Assembly: GCF_001874625.1 (NCBI RefSeq)
Contig: NZ_CP017671.1
Span: forward strand, 1,550,001-1,614,000
DNA from: Providencia rettgeri
GTDB lineage: Bacteria > Pseudomonadota > Gammaproteobacteria > Enterobacterales > Enterobacteriaceae
DNA length: 64,000 bases
Direction of reading: 5' to 3'
Shown here: in pieces, positions 18,753-25,416 of the stretch
Layout of the letters: the number at the start of each line of letters is the position of its first letter
How positions within the stretch are numbered: the stretch's first letter is position 1
Notes under the pieces: model-generated
What the model was told of the DNA's origin: nothing
What the model saw: the letters and a program-made list of their open reading frames with translations, nothing else
The model's database searches: none
Program-made: the position numbers and the translations under genes

Positions 18753-19835
18753 TTAAGACCTACGAATATAAACCGCGTAATTGGCACCATGAGGATTTGA
18801 GTGAATGAGGACTTGGTCTGTTTTTGTTTTTAATGATATTTCAGTTACGAGTGAAAGGTATGTTAAAAATGCATTGGGGTGTGGTGTTGAATAAGATAAT
18901 GCTAAAGAACGAATTGGAATAGTTTTATCAAACTCAATATTTTTTTCAGTGTAGGTGATGAGAACGTTATCTACGATATCTTGCTGACTCTCAGTTATCC
19001 ATGTTTGGAATTTATCTTTTTTTGATATTCCACTGTAATCAATGTATTTCACGATATCATTGTCAATATCTTGATTATCAAACTCCATTATCCTTTCTAT
19101 CTCAATACGAGCACGACTTGAGTTAATTAGTTTATCATCGTTAGAAAATAGTTGAGCTGAAATAAATTCACTAAATTGTGATGCTGACTGGATAGTAATA
19201 ACTAGAAATGTATCATTTATTTTATTCTCATAAATAGAGAAAATATCTTTATATAGAGATGGTTTAATAGGCTTAAGATGCCATTGATTATAAATTAGAA
19301 CATCACTGTCATCGCTATTATTATCTAAAATATAAATTGTTGTTAGATAAAAACGATAATTAGGGCACTGTTTTTCGAGTTGAAGGTCGATGGCTGTAAT
19401 AAAATTTTCATCAAGTTGCAGATTATTGAATAAACGACGTGGTTTATCAGGAAACATCGGAATGGCTTCCGCTTCTTTCAAAAACACGTCAGTGCCGTCT
19501 TTATCAGGGGTATAAATAACATTCGCGATAGAGCTAATTGAAGATTGACACCATGCTTGCCATTCCTGTTTGGTGATTTCTTTCTCTTTTTCCCAATTAT
19601 CAAATGTTATAACCGCGTGTTGGTAGCGGATATACAAAAAACTTATAGATAGAAAAAATAGCAGTGCGACTACTGGCAATGAAAAAAGAAATAAACGTGT
19701 TTTTTGCTCAGTTGGTAATGTGGCTCCATACATATAAATTGCAGCGGCTAACGTTGTAAAAAATACGACTACAATTTTATAATTAGGTTTGGTTAATAAT
19801 GTTTTATCGGGAATGGTAGGAATTTTCCAATACAT
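18753..19835 (-). CDS. Unknown two-helix membrane protein of the T6SS cluster
   Basis: Not recognised. It encodes 360 residues with two N-terminal transmembrane helices (IVVVFFTTLAAAIYMYGA; FLFSLPVVALLFFLSISFLYI), then a ~290-residue soluble domain containing EWQAWCQSSI, VFLKEAEAIPMFPDKPRRLF and LQLEKQCPNYRF. Two short, closely spaced helices followed by a large domain suggest an inner-membrane protein with the bulk on one side. It sits between the PAAR gene and tssM, with one base between its stop and the tssM start, so it is co-translated with tssM. The context suggests a TssM-associated envelope accessory protein; an effector adaptor role is possible. No enzymatic motif is seen. Confidence 0.7.
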   Translation of the reverse strand: MYWKIPTIPDKTLLTKPNYKIVVVFFTTLAAAIYMYGATLPTEQKTRLFLFSLPVVALLFFLSISFLYIRYQHAVITFDNWEKEKEITKQEWQAWCQSSISSIANVIYTPDKDGTDVFLKEAEAIPMFPDKPRRLFNNLQLDENFITAIDLQLEKQCPNYRFYLTTIYILDNNSDDSDVLIYNQWHLKPIKPSLYKDIFSIYENKINDTFLVITIQSASQFSEFISAQLFSNDDKLINSSRARIEIERIMEFDNQDIDNDIVKYIDYSGISKKDKFQTWITESQQDIVDNVLITYTEKNIEFDKTIPIRSLALSYSTPHPNAFLTYLSLVTEISLKTKTDQVLIHSNPHGANYAVYIRRS

Positions 19836-19856
19836 TGATTCGATATCCTTATCTGC

Positions 19857-20114
19857 TTATTTTGTATGGGTTGTGGGCTCTGAGCTGATCACCCGACACC
19901 CACATGCACATAGGCACTGATCCACTACGATGGCAATGCCATTATCAAAAGCAGAATCAGCCCCTTCTATGATGGTGTTATTTCCGTGTTTGGGACAGGA
20001 AACAAGATCTCCAACGAGTGCAACTTGTTTACCATCAATGTACATTGTGGATGAAGCCGAGAGCACATGGCCTCCATGGGTATTTTTGTCACCAAGACAG
20101 ACAAATCCTTTCAT
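19857..20114 (-). CDS. PAAR-domain spike tip protein, full-length copy
   Basis: 85-residue PAAR protein that sharpens the VgrG spike and can carry effectors. Family features are a Gly-rich start (KGFVCLGDKNTHGGHVL), STMYIDGKQVALVGDLVSC, PKHGNNTIIEGADSAFDNG and a C-terminal Cys cluster (CLCACGC). The shortened copy at 22203-22427 is nearly identical, with one clear substitution (Gly to Asp in MYIDGKQ) and a different last segment. It begins about 190 bp downstream of the immunity gene at 20304 and precedes the unknown membrane protein. Confidence 0.9.
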   Translation of the reverse strand: MKGFVCLGDKNTHGGHVLSASSTMYIDGKQVALVGDLVSCPKHGNNTIIEGADSAFDNGIAIVVDQCLCACGCRVISSEPTTHTK

Positions 20115-20303
20115 TGTGAACCTACTTTTTGGAAATAACGTTATTATCTTTATGCGAAAGTTCAGTCATTGATAATGGATGACCATTTTTATCTGAACCA
20201 CCAAAATACTCAGTGTTTTTTAGCCGTTATTTATCGTTCCCTTTCAGATTCGTATCAGAAATGGGGCTTACTGTTTAGGTATTTATTATCCCTCTTGTAT
20301 AGA

Positions 20304-21422
20304 TTAAAACGCATTGGGTTTATAGCGTAACGAGCCGACAATTCGATCCCATATTTCGACCATTTCGGCATCACTGTATGAAGTAAATTTATTTCGATTA
20401 TTCATACCAATATGTAGTAGTGGTATTATTTCAGTTGATGTTGCTTCATTGGCAAAAAACCAAAAATCATAATATGGTAAATTGGATATTCTTATATTCT
20501 TTTCCTTAGACAAAGTTTCCTGGTTTCCTGTCATCAACCATTCTTGTGCTGGAATATTACTAATTGATAAATTTCCTTTTTTTATTGTGTGTAACGCTTG
20601 TTGCTTCATTGCCTCATTTATCTCTTTTTCTCGATTTAATAACGTATCATTAGACCCTAAGTAACGATTGTCAGATTCTAAGAACAATAACAATTCATCA
20701 TTTTTATAGACAATAGCGATTTTTTGCTGGTGCTTATCATTATCATCTAAAATAAACCCATTCGGGATACAAATACCTTTATCGGTCGGGATTTCATGAT
20801 CTAATCGTCCACTTAATCGAGAAATTAGTGAATACATAGCCGCTAAACGAATTGGTTTTTGGTTTGATTGAACTTCTGTCCCACCTCTAGCTAAAAAACT
20901 GGCTTTTCTTTTTTCATACTTTTTATCAGAAAAATCTCGGATTTCAGTAGTAATAATAAAAGCGATATGGTCAACATAGAGATGAGCTTCTAATACCCGA
21001 TAAGCATCATCTGCCCCAGGCTCATTTCTATCAAAAATAACACCTTTACCATCCGGTAATTGAATAACCTCTTTTAGCATGGGCGCATTTTCTGCGCTAG
21101 TTTTCCATTCCCGTAATTCTGCCTCACGTAATTCAATACGTTGCCGAAATGCCGGAGGATAAATAAGCTTGCTTTCAATTTTAAAATCACCAATATACAC
21201 ACTATCATGTAGCCGATTATTGAATGAATCAGGGACATCAATAATATAACGGCCAATGCATTGGGGTTTAGTTTTTTCAAATAAGGTATCAATCACCACT
21301 TTTTCCTTGTCAGTCAGTTGAGTATGGGCTTGCTGTTCCGTAAAAAGAATAAGCCCCACAAGTACCATTATCACGATAAGTGTAATAACGCCCCAATAGA
21401 GGTTTTTTTTAGTCAGCTGCAC
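20304..21422 (-). CDS. Tli4-like T6SS immunity protein, copy 2
   Basis: 372 residues from a GTG start at 21422 that overlaps the end of the lipase fragment, mirroring the intact pair. It has an N-terminal transmembrane segment (GVITLIVIMVLVGLILF) and then a predicted periplasmic domain. Landmarks shared with copies 1 and 3 are LFEKTKPQCIGRYIIDVPDS, LISRLSGRLDHEIPTDKG and the C-terminal EIWDRIVGSLRYKPNAF. Residues around ELREAELREWKTSAENAPML are identical to copy 3, while most of the rest differs. Its own lipase is a dead fragment, so it is an orphan immunity gene that could protect against lipases of neighbouring strains. Confidence 0.72.
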   Translation of the reverse strand: MQLTKKNLYWGVITLIVIMVLVGLILFTEQQAHTQLTDKEKVVIDTLFEKTKPQCIGRYIIDVPDSFNNRLHDSVYIGDFKIESKLIYPPAFRQRIELREAELREWKTSAENAPMLKEVIQLPDGKGVIFDRNEPGADDAYRVLEAHLYVDHIAFIITTEIRDFSDKKYEKRKASFLARGGTEVQSNQKPIRLAAMYSLISRLSGRLDHEIPTDKGICIPNGFILDDNDKHQQKIAIVYKNDELLLFLESDNRYLGSNDTLLNREKEINEAMKQQALHTIKKGNLSISNIPAQEWLMTGNQETLSKEKNIRISNLPYYDFWFFANEATSTEIIPLLHIGMNNRNKFTSYSDAEMVEIWDRIVGSLRYKPNAF

Positions 21423-22205
21423 GGATATCTACCTCTTGCACCATTTTAATTATTGATTGTAATGTAAATTTGATTGCTTCACTGTAGTTCTTAGGGGCTG
21501 TACCACTGACAGCATAAGCATCTTGGTGGTCAACATTTGTTGCTAACCATCCTCTAAGTAAAGAGTGTTTTTTTATTTCATTTAAAGATTCAATTGGCAC
21601 TGTGCCATCACCCGCAGTATTAGATTGGGTTAATAGGTATTCACAATATTCGCCATTTGGCAATTGAACAATTTGGCGATCATGTGTTGTATGTTGAGGA
21701 ATAACGGGTTGCCCTGTATAAGGATTCTGATATATTTTATTTTCTTTTACTCATGTTAAAAAACCATCAGATTTGACTTCTTTACCATAGAATACATAGG
21801 TATTTGGATGGTATATTCCTTCATCCAGTTTTTCCATAAAATTTCTGACGGTTGTATCCATAAGGCTGTCATATGCATCCCAGTTACTTTGACTTATTGT
21901 TTCATCTTTATCCAAGATATCAGGTTCATATAACCGCCACTAAACATCGTTTCTTAAATAGATTTCTTCAAAAGGGGCAATCTTAGGATAGCTTTTCCCA
22001 TCATCAAACTTAAGCCAATTCGGGGGGTATTTAGGTGATGGTAATAATTGCAGAGGTGCTGGTGCAAATGCCAATACTGGCATGAGTTCCTCCGCATTTT
22101 TACCCAATACGAGACCTGGAATTCCCTCTTTTCCAGCACCAGTTTTCATACGTCGATATGCGGCAGGTGACCCCAAATCAGGAATAACACCATGCACAAT
22201 ACCTA
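21409..22205 (-). pseudogene. Lipase effector 3'-half fragment with two nonsense codons
   Basis: Near-identical to the 3' half of the intact lipase (23714-24511), starting just after the nucleophile region at VVHGVIPDLG-like codons. Two changes create stops: a DVWWR tryptophan codon TGG is TAG (forward cgccactaaac at ~21938), and a TWVKEN tryptophan TGG is TGA (forward tttactcatg at ~21751). A further change gives Lys for Ile near 22000. It lacks the N-terminal half with the catalytic serine. It is a duplication by-product, not functional. Confidence 0.9.
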
Positions 22206-22427
22206 ACGACACCCACATGCACATAGGCACTGATCCACTACGATGGCAATGCCATTATCAAAAGCAGAATCAGCCCCTTCTATGATGGTGTTATTTCCGT
22301 GTTTGGGGCAGGAAACAAGATCTCCAACGAGTGCAACTTGTTTATCATCAATGTACATTGTGGATGAAGCCGAGAGCACATGGCCTCCATGGGTATTTTT
22401 GTCACCAAGACAGACAAATCCTTTCAT
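22203..22427 (-). CDS. PAAR-domain spike tip protein, 3'-shortened copy
   Basis: 74 residues, identical in nearly all positions to the PAAR protein at 19857-20114 but ending CACGCR-stop, because the tandem duplication junction replaces the last 12 codons (the VISSEPTTHTK-type tail). The PAAR core and the Cys cluster remain, so it may still fold as a spike tip. It lies downstream of the intact lipase/immunity pair and probably represents the PAAR partner of that VgrG unit. Confidence 0.85.
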   Translation of the reverse strand: MKGFVCLGDKNTHGGHVLSASSTMYIDDKQVALVGDLVSCPKHGNNTIIEGADSAFDNGIAIVVDQCLCACGCR

Positions 22428-22617
22428 TGTGAACCTACTTTTTGGAAATAACGTTATTATCTTTACGCAAAAGTTCAGTCATTGATAATGGAAAACCATT
22501 TTTATCAGAACCACCAGAATACTCAGTGTTTTTTAGCCGTTATTTTATCGCCCCCTTTCGGATTCGTATCAGAAAAGGGGCTTACTGTTTAGGTATTTAT
22601 TATCCCTCTTGTATAGA

Positions 22618-23727
22618 TCAAAACGCATTCGGTTTGTAACGTAGAGAACCGACAATTCGATCCCAAATTTCGACCATTTGTGCACCACTATATGAAGTGA
22701 ACTTATCTTGATTATGCATGCCAATATTTAACTTAGGAATTGTGTTTGTTGCAGTTGCTTCATTAGCAAAAAATTGAAAATCATAATACGGCAGGTTAGG
22801 TATTCGCCTATTCTCAGTATCAGAATAAACTTCTTGTTTTTTTGCCACTAGCCACTCTTGTGATGGTATACCATTAGGTGTTAGATCACCTTTTTTTATC
22901 GTCTGATATCCTTGTTGATAGAGCATCGGTATAATCTCATTATCTCGGTTTAATAGAGTATCACTTGAGCCTAAGTAACGATTATCAAATTCCAATGATA
23001 AGAAAAAATCTGCATTTTCGTAGAGGATAGTCACTTGTTGTTGATGTTTTTCAGTGTCATCTAAAATAAAACCATTCGGAATACAGGTACCTTTTTCGGT
23101 TGGAATTTCATCATCTAATCGGCCACTTAACCGGGAGATAAGAGAGCGCATAGCGACTAATCGAGATGGTTTCTGATTTGACAGGAATTCACTTCCACCT
23201 CGAGCTAAATATTCAGCCTTTCTTTTTGTGTATTTTTTATCGGAGAAATCTCGGATATCAGTAGTAATAATAAATGCAATATGATTAAGATAGATATGTG
23301 CTTCTAATACTCGATATGCATCATCTGTAGCGGGTTTATTTCGATCAAAAATAACACCTTTACCATCCGGTAATTGAATAACCTCTTTTAGCATGGGCGC
23401 ATTTTCTGCGCTAGTTTTCCATTCCCGCAATTCTGCCTCACGTAATTCAATACGTTGTTTAAACGATGGCGGGTAGATAAACTGGCTTTCAATCTTAAAA
23501 TTATCAATGTAAATATTATCTTTTAGCTGATTATTAAACGATTCAGGAACATCAATGATATAACGACTAATGCACTGGGTTTTGGTTTTTTCAAATAAAT
23601 TATCTACCACCATTTTTTCCTTGTCGGTTAATTCAGGGAGTGGGTATGGTAATAAATACCAAATAATCCCCGCTAAAATGAAAATAACACCTAATACGCC
23701 ACTGACCAATAAGTTAATCCGCTGCAC
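22618..23727 (-). CDS. Tli4-like T6SS immunity protein, copy 3 (cognate of the intact lipase)
   Basis: 369 residues from a GTG start overlapping the last 14 bases of the lipase gene, so it is translationally coupled. An N-terminal hydrophobic helix (LLVSGVLGVIFILAGIIWYLL) targets or anchors the protein at the inner membrane with a periplasmic domain, where a phospholipase effector would act. Family landmarks are FEKTKTQCISRYIIDVPESFNN, LISRLSGRLDDEIPTEKG and EIWDRIVGSLRYKPNAF. Placement directly after the toxin is the classic effector-immunity order. The Tli4 label comes from remembered features, not from a search. Confidence 0.75.
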   Translation of the reverse strand: MQRINLLVSGVLGVIFILAGIIWYLLPYPLPELTDKEKMVVDNLFEKTKTQCISRYIIDVPESFNNQLKDNIYIDNFKIESQFIYPPSFKQRIELREAELREWKTSAENAPMLKEVIQLPDGKGVIFDRNKPATDDAYRVLEAHIYLNHIAFIITTDIRDFSDKKYTKRKAEYLARGGSEFLSNQKPSRLVAMRSLISRLSGRLDDEIPTEKGTCIPNGFILDDTEKHQQQVTILYENADFFLSLEFDNRYLGSSDTLLNRDNEIIPMLYQQGYQTIKKGDLTPNGIPSQEWLVAKKQEVYSDTENRRIPNLPYYDFQFFANEATATNTIPKLNIGMHNQDKFTSYSGAQMVEIWDRIVGSLRYKPNAF

Positions 23728-25375
23728 GAATATCTACCTCTTGCACCATTTTAATTATTGATTGTAATGTAAATTTGATTGCTTCACTGTAGTTCTTAGG
23801 GGCTGTACCACTGACAGCATAAGCATCTTGGTGGTCAACATTTGTTGCTAACCATCCTCTAAGTAAAGAGTGTTTTTTTATTTCATTTAAAGATTCAATT
23901 GGCACTGTGCCATCACCCGCAGTATTAGATTGGGTTAATAGGTATTCACAATATTCGCCATTTGGCAATTGAACAATTTGGCGATCATGTGTTGTATGTT
24001 GAGGAATAACGGGTTGCCCTGTATAAGGATTCTGATATATTTTATTTTCTTTTACCCATGTTAAAAAACCATCAGATTTGACTTCTTTACCATAGAATAC
24101 ATAGGTATTTGGATGGTATATTCCTTCATCCAGTTTTTCCATAAAATTTCTGACGGTTGTATCCATAAGGCTGTCATATGCATCCCAGTTACTTTGACTT
24201 ATTGTTTCATCTTTATCCAAGATATCAGGTTCATATAACCGCCACCAAACATCGTTTCTTAAATAGATTTCTTCAAAAGGGGCAATCTTAGGATAGCTTA
24301 TCCCATCATCAAACTTAAGCCAATTCGGGGGGTATTTAGGTGATGGTAATAATTGCAGAGGTGCTGGTGCAAATGCCAATACTGGCATGAGTTCCTCCGC
24401 ATTTTTACCCAATACGAGACCTGGAATTCCCTCTTTTCCAGCACCAGTTTTCATACGTCGATATGCGGCAGGTGACCCCAAATCAGGAATAACACCATGC
24501 ACAATACCTAACACCTTATCTTGGCACCCTTGAAACGAGCCTTCCGGTGGATTCATCGCATAGCGAGCAATTAATCCCCCCATGGAGTGAGTGACAATAA
24601 TAACTTTTTCTATTGCTAAACCATATCCGTGTTTATGCTTGTAAGTTTCTATTACCTTACCAATATATTTAACCAACTGAGCCGCTGATTCAGCATTATC
24701 AACCAGCCAGTTATAGCCAAAAACATGTACAGGAAATAGAAAATGTTTGAAGTGTGTTAGCTCCTTGTGCGTTAAAGGAGTGTCTTGAGTCTCTCCAAGT
24801 AATTGACCTTCAAGGTTGCTGAGAATACCTTTACGACTTACATATTCTTGTGCGGATGTCGGCTTATGCTTGAGTACTATATTCAATATGTCTTTTTGCC
24901 AATCATCGATTAAGGTTGTTTGGAATATATCTAAGAACTCACCATAACTTAAGTAAAGTGCTTCTCCCCAATTCCGCTTAGCTCGACTTGGAAACAAATT
25001 TCCATCATCAGAAAAAAACGTGTGGCTACTTGGTTTAATCTTGCCTTGGTCATCAACTAAGGTTGTTTTCACATTCAAGAGATTGCGTCTTTCATTACTA
25101 CTTTTCCAGAGTAAATATAAAGTATCTGCTCCATTTTCCAAATCTGCTCGCCAAATAGATTTATTTTTCTTATCTTTAAGGTTCGTCCCCATAATCCCAG
25201 GGATAAAAATAACAGGAATTACTTTAGTTGGTGGAACTATACACTTCGCTTCGGCATTTAGGGATTTGTGCTGTAATTGAATGTCAATCCAACTACATTT
25301 TCCATTTTCATCCCACTGAGGTAAGTGATAAGAAATGTGTTGGCATTCGGTAGGTGTTGCTGATTTATCTGTCAT
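23714..25375 (-). CDS. T6SS lipase effector (Tle, PGAP1/LCAT-like; intact)
   Basis: 553-residue alpha/beta hydrolase predicted to attack membrane phospholipids of rival cells after T6SS delivery. The oxyanion-type loop PVIFIPGIMGTNL is at residues 54-66. The nucleophile elbow VTHSMGGL places Ser264 in a THSMGG version of GxSxG as in LCAT/PGAP1 lipases. A conserved VDHQ near the C-terminus, present in all copies, is a candidate for the catalytic His. There is no signal peptide, as expected for T6SS cargo. It is encoded 41 bp after vgrG and overlaps its immunity gene. Most likely a Tle4-type effector. Confidence 0.8.
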   Translation of the reverse strand: MTDKSATPTECQHISYHLPQWDENGKCSWIDIQLQHKSLNAEAKCIVPPTKVIPVIFIPGIMGTNLKDKKNKSIWRADLENGADTLYLLWKSSNERRNLLNVKTTLVDDQGKIKPSSHTFFSDDGNLFPSRAKRNWGEALYLSYGEFLDIFQTTLIDDWQKDILNIVLKHKPTSAQEYVSRKGILSNLEGQLLGETQDTPLTHKELTHFKHFLFPVHVFGYNWLVDNAESAAQLVKYIGKVIETYKHKHGYGLAIEKVIIVTHSMGGLIARYAMNPPEGSFQGCQDKVLGIVHGVIPDLGSPAAYRRMKTGAGKEGIPGLVLGKNAEELMPVLAFAPAPLQLLPSPKYPPNWLKFDDGISYPKIAPFEEIYLRNDVWWRLYEPDILDKDETISQSNWDAYDSLMDTTVRNFMEKLDEGIYHPNTYVFYGKEVKSDGFLTWVKENKIYQNPYTGQPVIPQHTTHDRQIVQLPNGEYCEYLLTQSNTAGDGTVPIESLNEIKKHSLLRGWLATNVDHQDAYAVSGTAPKNYSEAIKFTLQSIIKMVQEVDIRAAD

Positions 25376-25416
25376 AAAAAATCCTTAAATTGAATTCCTT
25401 AACCACTAACTTGGCA

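Larger units (their letters stand above)
19900..24511. repeat. Tandem duplication of a lipase 3'-half/immunity/PAAR unit (~2.31 kb)
   Basis: Two direct copies, about 19900-22205 and 22205-24511. Matching points are the lipase stop (21409 and 23714, offset 2305), the immunity GTG (21422 and 23727) and the PAAR start (20114 and 22427, offset 2313). The junction at ~22205 fuses the PAAR 3' end directly to the middle of the lipase gene with only one or two shared bases. The lipase and PAAR parts differ at only a few positions by eye, while the immunity genes are strongly diverged except for a 113-bp patch (21031-21143 and 23345-23457, one mismatch). The ancestral order was probably vgrG-lipase-immunity-PAAR. 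Confidence 0.9.

Noticed and set aside
21409-22230. Separate short genes in the lipase fragment region
   Set aside because: The open frames are pieces of one lipase 3' half interrupted by two nonsense codons, as shown by comparison with 23714-24511.
23714-25375. Patatin or Tle5 phospholipase D type effector
   Set aside because: The visible nucleophile motif is THSMGG with the PGAP1/LCAT-like PGIMG loop; no HxKxxxxD or patatin GxSxG/DGA pair is present.
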